64,000 nt of DNA from Abelmoschus esculentus (GCA_035048815.1 JAUCBN010000054.1:11780001-11844000), one strand, 5' to 3'; positions 34,065 through 45,172 are shown, counted from the first letter of the stretch. Made by a program: numbers and translations. The notes: generated by a model from the letters alone, not told the origin.

Positions 34065-35347
34065 ACATATTGTTGAACCAACAGGTAATAATATCTTCTT
34101 ATCCTAACAAAATACTCAATCATTTGACCACTTAAGGGCTCATTATCCATATTGTGTTTAGATAATATGAAAGAACTTAAGAGATTTCCTTGTTTTCTTA
34201 TGTTGCAGCCTGCAGGTATCTAAGGTGCCACAAGGATGGACTTAAGATGTTTATGTTTTTTTTTTTTTTTTTTTTTTTCAGACAAATAAGCTAAAACAAT
34301 GCAAATAATGAAACCTTTGTTTTTCCTTCAAGTAATGTTGTATTTTGAGACTGCAACTTGTTGTATCAATAATACTATTGCACATGTCAATGTCTGTTAT
34401 GGGGTTTTTCCATCACTTTCTACATTTTACATAAAAATAAACACCCAAACAATAAAACTGCAAGGAGCCATGTGTTGTCCGTCTGCTATTTTGATTGCTT
34501 TAGTCCTAAGTCTTAACCTTACCAAGCAAAACGCTGGATTGCATGGAGGATACTCTCTGCAGGGTAAAAATAAAATCCTGTTTAAATTATGAACGTCTAA
34601 ACAAAGTTAATTTCTTTGTGAAAAAAGAGGGAGAGAGAGACAGAGAGGAGAAATAAAGTTTTGGTTTCCAAAGTCAATAACCTTGAAGGAGTGTAATTTT
34701 CCTGCAATTTTGAGGGATTTAATGATTTCCAATCAATGGTAATTCATCAGTCATTTGCCAAATTATATCCTAAATTTATTCTCTTTTGTTTCAATAGTTT
34801 AATACACAGACCGTGTATGTTTTATTACACAAGTATATTAATTTTAATTAATCTTATAAGCTGAGTAGAACAGCCTGAATATTTAAGTTTTGATATTTTA
34901 AGAATGTCTGCAGGTCCAGTTACAACTAGCTAACCACTATGCACCATAGATTCACTTCTCAATCTTCAGCTTTGCACTAGACACTCAAGTCCATTGATAT
35001 TATAGCACCTTAGGTACCTGCAAGCTGCAACATATGAAATCAAGAAAATGTCTAAACCATCACATTTATTTCGTCAAATGTAACCAAAATCTTTTGAATA
35101 AACCCTTTTATCAGAAAAATAGTGCTTTTTTATGCGTCTTAAGTCATGTAATGACTGATTATTTTGTATAGAACAATGCAATATATTTATTACAACATAT
35201 GATGACATTATAGTATGCCTGTTGATTGAGCAGATTATGAAGTTTGAAGCTTGTCTCTGATAGAACAAAGCTTGGTAACAACATCACTCATGTCCTTCCA
35301 CTCACTCGGTGATTCAGCAGAACAAATGAGTTTTATTTCAAAGATAT
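31915..35347. repeat. Right arm of the 3.4-kb inverted repeat
   Basis: Matches the reverse complement of 11,676-15,105. It covers the second half of piece vi, its 3' flank with a T-run at 34,257-34,279, and the kinase remnant vii. The spacer between the arms is about 16.8 kb. Confidence 0.88.
35225..35347 (-). pseudogene. Receptor kinase C-terminal remnant (piece vii)
   Basis: On the minus strand the frame ends CSAESPSEWKDM, SDVVTKLCSIRDKL, then a stop, as in piece ii at 11.7 kb. Only about 37 codons remain; the upstream part is lost at the arm boundary. Together with piece vi it shows that two receptor genes once lay tail to tail. Confidence 0.8.
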
Positions 35348-35925
35348 TGTTAGCACTAAACTGTATAGGAAATGTATTGGAAAGGGTGACAACTCTATCA
35401 TTCAATTATGCGTTAAATGGGGTATACAAGTCTTGGTGATTATATAAGTAATTGATTTTTGGTTGTGCAATAGAATGAACAATTATAAAAAAAATTATTT
35501 TAAAATTTTAATAACTAAAATAAGTTTAAATGTAAAATTCAATGATGATTTACGTATGTTATCCTTTATGTGTTATGGTCTTACTATTTTGTTTGGTACA
35601 ATAACATATTGGTCCCTAAACTATATATATTGTCTTTTTAGTTTGTCACTAAACAAAAAGATTTGTCCATTAAGTCTCTAATATTACAGAAATTATGAAT
35701 TAATGATAACCTCTTCATGCATTATTTGCTTATTTTAACAGTTAGATGAAGTTGTCCAAAGAAATCAGATCCTTAAAATTCTCCAAACATAAAACAACAA
35801 TGGCGATGTCAGCTGTAGGAACACGGATGTAGGCCATCATCAACCCTGGAAAAACTGACAACTTTTTAAAAATTTCTCAGACCTGTTTTGATTCTGAGAT
35901 ATTTGGACAATCTAGGAGAAGCCCA
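35348..35925. other. Upstream region of the phospholipase C gene
   Basis: AT-rich, with no other gene. The 5' leader and promoter of the PLC gene must lie here; no convincing TATA box was picked out. Confidence 0.45.
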
Positions 35926-38511
35926 ATGTCCGACCAATCATTCACAGTTTGCCTGTGCTTCCGTAGGAGGTTTAAGATGCCGGTCGCGCAGGCACCGGAG
36001 GAAATCAAGAAACTATTCGAACAATACTCGGAGAACGAGTTGATGACTGCTGATGGATTGCAAAAGTTCTTAGTTGAGGTCCAGAAAGAAGATGAGGCCA
36101 CCATAGAAGATGCTCAGAAGATTATTGATGGTTGTAAGAATATTAATGAAAATGGTCTTCATCTTGAACCCCTTTTTAGGTACCTCTTTGGTGATGATAA
36201 TTCTCCTCAAGCATCTCCTGGGGTAACAACTTGTCTCTCTCTTTTTTTTTTTTTTTTTTTTTTTTTTCGTTTCAGATATCGATTTAGACGATTTTCATTG
36301 TCTAATTAGTCCCATGGTGATTTTCAGGTGCACCATGATATGAGTGCTCCTCTGTCTCAATATTTCATATTCACCGGTCACAATTCGTATCTCACCGGGA
36401 ATCAACTGAGCAGCGACTGCAGCGACGAACCAATTATAAATGCACTTAAGAGAGGTGTGAGAGTTATAGAATTGGATATATGGCCTAATTCAGATAAAGA
36501 TGATGTGGATGTTCTTCATGGAGGGTATGTACTTTAACATTGATGTATCTTCCATTTTCCCATTTGATGCATACTTGCATACCAAAAGGGAAAAATCGAA
36601 GGTCAAAGAAACATCGAATTGGACACGACAAAGCTGAAGAATAATCAATGCTGTTCTTCATGTAGGACTCTGACTGCTCCTGTGACACTCATCAAATGTT
36701 TGGAGTCCATTAAGGAGTATGCATTCACTTCATCGGAATTCCCTGTTGTTATAACTCTAGAAGACCATCTCACCCCGGGTCTTCAGTCTAAAGCTGCCGG
36801 TGTGAGTCCTTGTGCTTTTCAATGTGAATTTTTTTGAGTCATTCAATGTGAATTTTAAACATTCAGTATTCCCATAATTTATGCTTCGGTGTCTAATTTC
36901 TAGATGATCATTGAGACATTCGGAGACATCTTGTTTACTCCCGGTCATGAAGCCTTAAAGGAGTTCCCTTCCCCGGAGTCGTTGAAGAAACGCGTAATCA
37001 TATCTACCAAACCACCAAAGGAATGCAACGCGGCCAAAGAAGTTAAGGATGAAGAGAATGATTTGCAGAATGATAAGGCAGGAGAGGAAATGGCACTGCA
37101 AAATGTAAGTTCCCGACTTTCAATTCAGTCATTTGCTACTTCAAACTGATCTATTTACATTTCATTTGCTGGTTTACTTATGACAGACTGAGCCAAGTGG
37201 AATCGAGGCGAAGCAAAAAAAGGTACAAGAATATAAACGTTTAATCACTATCCATGCGGGGAAGCCAAAGGGTGGATTAGATGAGTCCCTACATTTGGAT
37301 TCTGAAAAAGTGAGACGCCTTAGCTTGAGTGAACTAGAACTCGAAAATGCTGCTGGAACTCATGGAAAACAGCTCATTAGGTATTTAGTACGATATCTTT
37401 GCTATTCATGGAGCAGTAACATGTAATCTAAATGGTTTGATATGACCATTTATGGACGGATTATATATTGGTGGCTTCACTGCTTCAACCGATGCAGTAC
37501 TCATTAGTCTTTCTGTCATTGATGTATATGGTCATGTGTTTGATTCTGTTTTTGAACTATCGAAATTCGAACTTTCCTCATTCTGATGTCTGTATTGCTA
37601 CAGGTTTACACAGAGGAACATGTTACGAATATATCCGAAAGGCATACGAGTCGATTCTTCTAATTACAACCCGATGATTGCATGGACGCACGGAGTTCAA
37701 ATGGTTGCATTTAATATGCAGGTTTACACGCCACATCCGACTCCGTTACTTAGTCTTTCTTCCCACTTCGATTCACACAAGGTATTCTTTCTTCTTGGTG
37801 TGTTACAGGGTAATGATAAATATCTATGGATGATGCATGGAATGTTTCGAGCCAACGGGCATTGCGGATATGTTAAGAAACCCGAATTCCTACTGAACTC
37901 TAATGAAATCTTCGATCCCCAAGATAAGCAATCGGTGAAAACATCTTTGAAAGTGAGTGTTTGATCGGAAGGATTCTGAATTCATTGTTTAATGTTCAAT
38001 CAATGATTATGGTTACTTTTTTGTTTTGGAAAGGTTACTGTGTATATGGGGGAAGGATGGTATCATGATTTTGATCGAACACATTTCGATCCGTACTCAC
38101 CTCCGGACTTTTACACAAATGTAAATTCGATACACACCGACATCCTTGCAATGCACGGAATCTTTGCATTTATTCGGTTCATCCTGAAATTCGATTTAAT
38201 CTCTACAGGTGGGGATTGCAGGAGTCCCAGCAGATAAAAATATGAACAAAACAGAGACCGTGTCAGACAGTTGGGTGCCATGTTGGAACCAGGAATTTGA
38301 GTTCGATATAACTGTGCCAGAACTAGCTCTACTGCTGATTGAAGTCCACGAACACGACATATCCGAACAAGACGATTTTGCAGGCCAAACATGCATCCCG
38401 ATTCCGGAGCTAAAATGTGGGATTCGAGCTGTTCCGCTCATGGACAAAAAGGGTGACAGGTACAACAACGTGAAGCTCCTTATGCGGTTCGAGTTCACAA
38501 ATCCACTGTGA
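35926..38511 (+). CDS. Phosphoinositide-specific phospholipase C, 9 exons, 558 aa
   Basis: Exons 35926-36222, 36328-36524, 36666-36801, 36904-37104, 37187-37380, 37604-37721, 37809-37952, 38034-38120 and 38209-38511 have GT/AG borders and agreeing phases. The product has the plant PI-PLC plan. An EF-hand-like N-terminus (residues 1-99) precedes the X domain (about 100-245), which carries FTGHNSYLTGNQ with catalytic His117 and RVIELDIWPNS and DVLHG with catalytic His163. An acidic linker, Y domain (about 290-415; GKPKGG, SSNYNPMIAWTHG) and C2 domain (about 425-558) follow. It cleaves PIP2 at the plasma membrane in a calcium-dependent way to give diacylglycerol and a soluble inositol phosphate. 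Residue 165 after HG is Gly where Arg is usual in plants. It looks intact and is similar to Arabidopsis PLC2-type enzymes. Confidence 0.93.
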
Positions 38512-38849
38512 CTAAGTCTCCGGCGGAGCATTCAGCATTTCGGAAGGCGATCTTCAAGTTGTTAGATGGTATTTTTGAGCATCTGTGAAGCCATGTGATG
38601 CATACCGGAAAATAAAATAAGCTGTGCAGCTGCTGTCGACATTGCAGCATGTAATTAAGCAATATTTGTAAACAGTGATACAAAAATTATTTGACAAGGA
38701 AATGTTAACTAGTTGTGTAATTAGCAAAAGCTTGATTCAATTTATCAGTGATTTTGAAAAAACAAATTTGGGATTAATGTGTACTATTTTTATTCTTTCA
38801 GAAATCAAACCAATTGTGTTCTTTTTATTGTGCTTCCTTTAGTGCCCTA

Positions 38850-39020
38850 TTTTAAAATAGTGATTTAGGGTTTGGAGTTTAAGATTTAAAGTTAGTAATT
38901 ATGATTAGGGTTTAAGAAATTAAGAATAAGATGTATTTCTAGGTATAGAGTTTAGGAAATAAAATTTAGAGGTAAGCTTTAGTATTTAATTTTAAGGATT
39001 TAACGATAATAGATTGTTTT
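38850..39020. repeat. Telomere-like dispersed repeat, copy 2
   Basis: Degenerate TTTAGGG units with TGATTAGGGTTTAAGAAATTA in the middle and GTTTAGGAAATAAAATTTAG near the end, in the same order as at 17.4 and 42.3 kb. It lies between the PLC gene and the Lys/Glu-rich array. Confidence 0.65.
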
Positions 39021-39880
39021 ATAGTATAATACAATTATCTCATTGCTATTTGAACTCTTAGACTTCTTGATTTGGCAGTATATAAAATGATTAAATTGAA
39101 TATTTTTATTAAATTGAGAGATACTACATTTTTAAGATAAATATCAAGATTTGAATGTATACAAAATGAGAAAAGATGAATATCATTGGCCATTTGATCA
39201 ATTAATGAATCTCAAATTGATTATTTTTTAAATATGAAGAGTTAAATTATTGAATTATTTCAAATTAAGGTCTAATCCATAGAATATATAAGATTTAGAC
39301 TAAATATGTTAATAAAAATATTAAAATAATAATTTTAATTAAAGTTTGATATCAAATTGGAAGCCAAAATTATTTAAGTATCAACTGGGAGAAGATGTCT
39401 AAAACCTTATTAAAATTTCATAGGGGATTTTGATGTATATAACCCTAGTATATTGTGATGGGTGTTGATTTATATATCTTACCAATGATTTTAGTCACAT
39501 GTTCGTGGTGCGAGATTACCCTTCTCAACAATACCGTCTCTACTAATGTCCTTTCTTTAAATATACAATATATCTTATTAATGCACTCAACACTTTTTTT
39601 TTTCTAAATGAACTTAATTATTGTTATTACAAGTTCTTTGAGGATTTCTTTATTAGTAAAATTCATTCGATTTTATGAAAAATAATAATAAAGGAGAAAT
39701 TATTATATGGGTTTAATTCACTCTAGAGATTATTCACAAATAATCATAGTTTAAAACAAATCAAAGTAACTAAAAGAAAATAAAACTGTTAAAGAGAAAA
39801 AAAACGCGACTTACGAACATGTTGATAGAAATTATCTATGGTAATTGGGATTCCGTCAACACTAAAAGTCCCAAAAATTT
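39021..39880. other. AT-rich intergenic DNA
   Basis: No gene was seen. The open frame beginning at 39,838 is an upstream extension of the next gene through its promoter and leader. Confidence 0.5.
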
Positions 39881-39911
39881 GCCGCAAATACCTCACCATA
39901 AACTATTTAAA
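39881..39911 (+). promoter_or_regulatory. Array promoter module, copy at the KHDL gene
   Basis: GCCGCAAATACCTC followed eight bases on by a TATA-like ACTATTTAAA, about 80 bp upstream of the ATG at 39,988. The same block is found upstream of all other array genes on the opposite strand, which links this gene to them even though its coding part has diverged. Confidence 0.75.
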
Positions 39912-39987
39912 TTTCCTCTCATTTCCATCCCTATGCATCACAAACAGAACAATTCTTCTTTCTTTTAGCTCATCCTTTCCAAACAAG

Positions 39988-40422
39988 ATGGCGAAGATTG
40001 CTTCGGTTGTATCCTCATTCACCTTGATGGTGCTCTCAATCCAGTTCGTCGCACGGGCAACGGACTCGAAAACGGAACAAGAGAAGGCATTTTATGCAGG
40101 TATTGAAAATGCCCTCGTCCAGATGGAGGATTTCGGATTCTTTGACAAAGATATGAAGAGTGAGCTTGGTAAAGTGGATTTCCATCAAGCCTATGAAGAT
40201 GCTAAATCCCAAGAAAGCAATGAAAAAGATGTTTTTGTGGCCACCTTCAGAAACACCATGGACAGGTTGACAAAGACCGGAGCGGTGGATCGGAGTGTTT
40301 ACGATAATCTTTTCCCAGGGGATGGAAAGAATCTATCACCCGAGCTCGAATTAGCCATTGGTCAGGCATATGAAGAAGCTAAACACCATGAAGGTGGAAA
40401 CAGTACTAAACATGATCTTTGA
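39988..40422 (+). CDS. Small secretory-pathway protein ending in KHDL, 144 aa
   Basis: The start at 39,988 (MAKIASVV) is preferred over the upstream in-frame ATG at 39,838, because the latter lies before the promoter module. Residues 1-23 form a signal peptide (SSFTLMVLSIQFVARA). The mature part has EQEKAFYAGIENALVQMEDF, two similar helices with AYEDAKSQ and AYEEAKHH, and ends NSTKHDL. I do not recognise the family. It shares promoter, leader and C-terminal tetrapeptide with the Lys/Glu-rich genes to its right but lacks their 11-residue repeats. The tail resembles, but does not match, the K/HDEL signal that keeps proteins in the endoplasmic reticulum. Confidence 0.75.
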   Translation: MAKIASVVSSFTLMVLSIQFVARATDSKTEQEKAFYAGIENALVQMEDFGFFDKDMKSELGKVDFHQAYEDAKSQESNEKDVFVATFRNTMDRLTKTGAVDRSVYDNLFPGDGKNLSPELELAIGQAYEEAKHHEGGNSTKHDL

Positions 40423-40689
40423 TCTAATCGCTGTAGGCGAGGCATATGTTATGTATTGAGAAACCTAAAGGTTGAGTGATTTGCTCAATGCCAAAATAAA
40501 ACAAGTTTTCGACCTCAAAATAAAAAAAAAATCATTTAAATTAATTGTTATACGTTTAGATCCTTCCGAGGTAAATGGTTGAATGGATTGATGAATCGAT
40601 TAAAAGATGTGAATTTATAATATAACTTTTTAAAAGTTGACATCCGTGCATAAAATCTTACGTTCGTGCAAACATAAATATTCTTCTTT

Positions 40690-40915
40690 TTTTTAACTCA
40701 TCGTTTTGAAACAAGATAGCGAAGATTGCTTCGATTGTATACTCATAGGCCGTGATGGTGCTCTCAATCCAGTTTATCGCAATAGGAACGGCTCCGAAAA
40801 CGGACGAAAAAAGGTATTTCATGCAGGTGTGTAAAATGCCCTCGTCCAGATGGAAGAATTCGGATTCTTTGAGAAAGATATGAAGAGTGAGCTTGGTAAA
40901 GTGGATTTTTAAGAG
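40690..40915 (+). pseudogene. Decayed partial copy of the 144-aa KHDL gene
   Basis: The sequence repeats the first half of the neighbour: AGCGAAGATTGCTTCG, GGTGCTCTCAATCCAGTTTA, CCTCGTCCAGATGGAAGAAT and AAGAGTGAGCTTGGTAAAGT. The start codon is ATA, an early TAG follows, there are frame shifts, and homology ends abruptly at about 40,910, where unrelated sequence begins. The leader is partly kept. Confidence 0.85.
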
Positions 40916-42244
40916 GGTGTTTTGTTGTCCAAGAGAGACTTCAGATTCTATCTGAGAGTTTTTAGTTTATCTGTCTTGCTCTCAGACAGTAAAGATAAAG
41001 AAAGAAGAAATTGCTGAAGTAATATTATAGATGAAAAAATTTGTAAGACAGAAAAATGAGTAAATAAGAATGGAAGGATGAAGAATACCTCCGATTTTAA
41101 GTAAATTACCGAATAAAAAATACGAGTTTTGTTTTTAAAAGAATTCTGGATGAAAAAATGTTGAATGAAGAGCAAGACTACTTCACTCATAGATCTACTT
41201 CACCTCCGTTAATCATCTTTGGCAATCATGCCTGAATTCTCACAATTGTTATACGTTTTAATGTTCCTTTTGAGCCTTTTATTTTCCTATTTAGGGTTGT
41301 GGAAATTTTGTAAGGTGTATGCCATAGGTGCTGGAGAAACTTTGTTTTCCTATGCGTCTTGTCCTTGTATCTTTGATTATCATTAGGTACTCTTTTTCTC
41401 CTTTTAATTTGGTGTAAGAATATTTTAACGAGATATATGATGATCTTGTATGACATATTTCATCAATAAAAGTCATAATATCGAGAAAAAACCATAATCA
41501 ACTCGCTTAATAAACACTCTTAAATTATACATACATTCGATCCCCGATCTAAATGTCAAAGTTCATTTTAATCACTGCTTTGGGAGATACTTCTCAGTCC
41601 ACTATAATCATGTAAGAAATAAAAACGCAGAGGATAATTTTAGCCCATGATTTTTACAATTACGAAGTTAAGAATGCAAATTGAGCGTCATGGGTTTACT
41701 CGTTTGAACAATTAAGAGGCTCAAACCAAAAAGTATTCGAACAACATTTTTATAGGGTCATATGGTAATACTCGTGTGATTTTAACTCTTGAAAACTCAT
41801 ATATTGTAGATAAAATTGTTCAAATTTAGATCTCGTAAAAAGAACATCATTCTTATTTTATCAAGATCATTTCTTGGGTTTTAACCCAATTTGTTTGTTT
41901 AACAGTCGGTATCCAGCTAATTGGCCGAATACTCTAGATTGAGTTTAGGCTAAATATAGGGGAGACTGTTCCAACTCAGTTTTCTATATTCACATCATCG
42001 TCGGAATTCAAACTTTTAAACTTGATCAAGAGACCTAATACCTCATCCTTTAGATTAACTGGTTGTTACTCCTAAACAGACACCTTTTAATATAATATAG
42101 TATATATTTGCAAAAGGGTACAATTAAATCAAAAATTTAACAAAGTAAAATTATTTGAGAACTCTATCTTGATATTTAAGGCATGTCAGATACCAAGGGT
42201 GCAAATCGTCTACCTCTTTCCCTTGCCTCTATTCGTGCCTCCGC
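40916..42244. other. AT-rich intergenic DNA
   Basis: No gene was seen. The abrupt change at about 40,910 marks a deletion or insertion junction. Open frames on the minus strand at 40,948-41,476 have no recognisable features. Confidence 0.5.
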
Positions 42245-42400
42245 TTTAAATTAGAGGATTTATGGTGTAGAGTTTAGGGTTTTAGGTTAGGGTTTAGGGA
42301 ATTAGGGGTAGGGTGTATTTTTTAGGGTGTAAGGTTTAGGGTTTAGGATATAGAAAATAAGGATTAGGGTTTAAAATTTAATTTTTTAAAATTTTTAATA
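42245..42400. repeat. Telomere-like dispersed repeat, copy 3
   Basis: The best preserved copy: GTTTAGGGTTTTAGG, TTAGGGTTTAGGGAATTAGG and GTTTAGGGTTTAGG followed by AGAAAATAAGGATTAGGG and an A/T tail. Element order is as in copies 1 and 2. Confidence 0.75.
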
Positions 42401-42685
42401 GGAAGCATGGATAGAGACATGATAAAAAGGTAGATGATTTTTAGTAAAATACCACAAGGCCATAAGAACAAAACATACAAAACATTACATGAAGGATGAG
42501 CATGGTAACAACTGACAAAAACACCAAGATCACAAGACAGCAACAAAAGCATTTGTCTTATTAATCAAACCTCCGATTTCTTTGTAATAAATTTCTAACA
42601 AGAGAAATACTTTTGTGTTAGTTATGAGAAAATTTCATACCCTTTAGAATTTATCAACATGATATAGGTACATGATTTAATTCAA

Positions 42686-43348
42686 TTAGAGATCATGTTT
42701 ATTATCTGTATTGCTACTACTCTCTTCTTTCTTATCCTTTGCGTCATCGATACTCTCTTTTTCTTTATTTTTTGCATGATCGACACTCTCTTTCTTTTTA
42801 GCCTTTGCCTGATCATCATCCTTTTTCTCTTTAGCTTTTTCGTCACCCACACTCTCTTCTTCTTTATCCTTTGCATGATCGGCATCCTTTTTTTCTTTAG
42901 CTTTTTCATCACCCGCATTCTCTTCTTCTTTATCCTTTGCATGATCGACATTCTCTTTTTCTTTAGCCTTTTCATCACCGGCACTCTCTTCTTCTTTAGC
43001 CTTCACATGATTGGCTCTCTCGTCTTTTTTAGCCTTTGCATGATCATTACTTTCTTTTTCTTTAGTCATTGCATGATAGGAAATCTCTTTTTCTTTAGCC
43101 GTTACATGATCTTCGCTCCGATTTTCTTTAACCTTTGCATGATAGACAATTTGTCTCTTCTTAGCCTTTTCTTTACCGACACTCCCTTTATCTTTAGTCT
43201 TTTCACCATCCACACTCTCTTTATCATCCGTTAACGAAGATTTCTTCAATCCATCACCGCCTTCGATTTTCTCGTCTTTACATATCACGAATTGGAATGT
43301 GTAGACAATGGCCAATGAGAATAGAATTACGTGAGTGGTCTTTACCAT
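42686..43348 (-). CDS. Lys/Glu-rich secretory protein with 11-residue repeats and KHDL end, 220 aa
   Basis: The start at 43348 (MVKTTHVILFSLAIVYTFQF) follows the promoter module and begins with a clear signal peptide (residues 1-23, cleavage likely before KDEKIEGG). From about residue 70 the protein consists of units close to 11 or 12 residues, such as AKEKESNDH, AKDKEEENAGDE and KAKEKKDADH, rich in Lys, Glu, Asp and Ala. Such hendecad-like repeats suit long amphipathic helices and resemble group 3 LEA proteins in composition and period; homology is not shown. The last residues are NTDNKHDL. It is the best preserved long member of the array. Role unknown; a luminal or secreted, highly charged, flexible protein is the natural reading. 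Confidence 0.82.
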   Translation of the reverse strand: MVKTTHVILFSLAIVYTFQFVICKDEKIEGGDGLKKSSLTDDKESVDGEKTKDKGSVGKEKAKKRQIVYHAKVKENRSEDHVTAKEKEISYHAMTKEKESNDHAKAKKDERANHVKAKEEESAGDEKAKEKENVDHAKDKEEENAGDEKAKEKKDADHAKDKEEESVGDEKAKEKKDDDQAKAKKKESVDHAKNKEKESIDDAKDKKEESSSNTDNKHDL

Positions 43349-43418
43349 CTTGCTTTTGAAGGACAAGCGACGAGAAGAAAAAAAACACAATTTTTTTAGG
43401 TGTGAAGGATGGTGGAAA

Positions 43419-43449
43419 TTAAATAGTTTATGATGAGGTTTTTGCGGCA
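43419..43449 (-). promoter_or_regulatory. Array promoter module of the 220-aa gene
   Basis: On the minus strand GCCGCAAAAACCTC precedes ATAAACTATTTAA, about 75-100 bp upstream of the ATG. Confidence 0.7.
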
Positions 43450-43624
43450 AAATTTAGGTCGGAATGGTTGAGTATTGACTGGTCTAGTGCTTAATAGCCA
43501 TACACGAGTACAACAAAGATAACATTTTTCTTAATAATGGGCTATTTTTCTTATACTAGATCTCATCTGTTTGGTTTACTTCATTATAGCATGGTCTTAA
43601 TAAAACATATGTTTTAAAGGAAAG

Positions 43625-43755
43625 AATTGTAAATGTTTTTTTTTGAACAATCCCTACCTAGGGACAGGGGAGGGGAAATTTGCTCATAATGAGTTTAGAA
43701 CTCACAACCTAGGGGGAGAGAAGGTATCGACTGAGAACTTTTAATCACTTACTCT
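43625..43755. repeat. Dispersed repeat paired with 56,115-56,235
   Basis: Both contain CCTACCTAGGGA, AAATTTGCTCATAATG, GTTTAGAACTCACAACCTAG and GACTGAGAACTT in order. At the second site it follows an orphan promoter copy and a LINE insertion. Confidence 0.8.
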
Positions 43756-44398
43756 AAAGATTGTTTCACTAAATAATACGATTAGTTTAGGCATTCAATT
43801 GATACATTTTATTTTTGGAATTTTATTAAGGTTTAATTTTTTTAAAAGAGGGTAAACTATATAAATTGTCACTGAACTTTTAAAATTTTCATTGGCTCAC
43901 CCAATGTTTATTTTGTTTTCATTTTAGCCTCTATCATTACATTCGTTATAAAATGCTACCGTGACCCCAATGAAAATTTTAAAAATTTGGTGATTAAAAT
44001 GAAATGCCCTAAAAGTTCGATAACGAGTCATATAATTTAGGCACAAATAACTCAAATCAACTCAAATTAATAAATTTGACTCGAAAAAATCAAATAAAAT
44101 TTGAGTTATAAAAATAGGATTTCTCGTCTAGACTAACCAAAATTTCTTAACTCGACTCAAATTCACTCAATTCAATCGAATACTCACTCTCGTATTGGAC
44201 CAAAATAAAGTTAAAAATTAATTTCAAAGAGCTTAAATGAAAATTAAGGGCCTTGTAATGACTTTTTCTATGATCCACCAATGCATCCTGTTAATTCTCA
44301 TAATTTTTTACGTGTCAAAATTTTGATCATACACTACGTTACATGATCAACTTATAAGCACAAAACAAAATCAAAGAAGAATCACATTACTATTACCA
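43756..44398. other. AT-rich intergenic DNA
   Basis: No gene was seen. The part 44,030-44,200 is rich in CTCGACTCAAAT-like strings and resembles parts of the repeats at 45.6 and 49.2 kb. Confidence 0.5.
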
Positions 44399-45172
44399 AT
44401 GGAGTCATTAAGCAGAATTCTTTCCTTCTCATTGCCATCGTCGTCGTCTTTCACCTCTTTTCCTTTGTTGTCCTTGTAGAAGCCAATAGAGCTGCCATTT
44501 CTGACGGTAAAACATTGCCCGAATCTTGGTGCGTGCCAAAACCTGGAGTTAGCAATGCTGAATTGCAGAAAGCCTTGGATTGGGCTTGCGATCGACCAGA
44601 GGTGGACTGCGGTCCCATTAAACCCGGTGGCGTTTGTTCTGATCTGGACACCGTCGTATCTCGTGCAAAATTCGCCATGAATGCTTATTACCAGAAACAT
44701 TTAAAGGAGCCAAAATCTTGCGACTTTAGTGGCGCTGCTCAGCTTACCAAGGAAAATCCAAGTAAGATGAAAACATTTGGTCAAAACTTTTGGTAACATT
44801 TTTAAAATGTCCATCAAACAAACAATAATTTAGTATTAATCAAAAAAGAAAAGAAAAAAAATGTTAAAATATGCTTCAAGCCCCTATACTCTTCATATAA
44901 ATGGAATATAGTCCTTGTATTTTTATTTCTAGGAATTTAATTGATCCACTTTTAAAATCTAAAAATTCAAGTTCAATTGTTATCACCATTAAAATTATTA
45001 TATTAAATTAAGTAATGTGATATTTTGGTATACAGAAAATTAACTTCTTAATCATGTAACAATTTTTTTTTATTTAATTTAAAGAATGAAATGAAAAATT
45101 CAATTACTGTATTGTTTAATTGTTGTTTATTTAATGTTTATACAGGTTATGACAACTGTAAATACAATTGAA
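44399..45172 (+). pseudogene. X8/CBM43 domain protein with signal peptide, start out of frame
   Basis: Exon 1 encodes a signal peptide (FLLIAIVVVFHLFSFVVLVE) and an X8 domain: ESWCVPKPGVSNAELQKALD, WACDRPEVDCGPI, GVCSD, YYQKH, CDFSGAAQLT, NPS. Exon 2 (45,147-45,172) adds YDNCKYN and a stop after an intron with GTAAGA/CAG borders, matching the usual last Cys of the domain. X8 modules bind beta-1,3-glucan (callose) in proteins of plasmodesmata and cell walls. The body frame has no ATG: the only suitable one (44,399) is one base out of frame, as if one base were lost in codon 2. It is therefore a recently broken gene, a sequencing error, or a gene with another start. No GPI-anchor region is present. 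Confidence 0.75.

Noticed and set aside
39988..40422. KHDL as a proven endoplasmic reticulum retention signal
   Set aside because: The usual plant signals are KDEL and HDEL; KHDL lacks the penultimate Glu. Retention is only a possibility.
42245..42400. True interstitial telomere
   Set aside because: The units are degenerate and share a fixed order with other copies in the window, so a dispersed element explains them better.
42682..42984. Lys/Arg-rich frames overlapping the array genes in a second frame (MKRLKKKRM type; also 50,902, 53,113, 56,614 and 61,163)
   Set aside because: They arise from the AAAGA-rich 33-bp repeats read out of frame and lack the signal peptide and start context. Only the KHDL end readable in one of them is informative, and it is reported separately.
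42695..43234. Long Phe/Leu/Cys-rich open frames antisense to the Lys/Glu-rich genes (also at 50,861, 53,138, 56,573, 58,757 and 61,263), looking like membrane proteins
   Set aside because: They are mirror readings of AAG/GAA-rich coding repeats, lack promoters, and lie opposite genes with signal peptides and a conserved upstream module.
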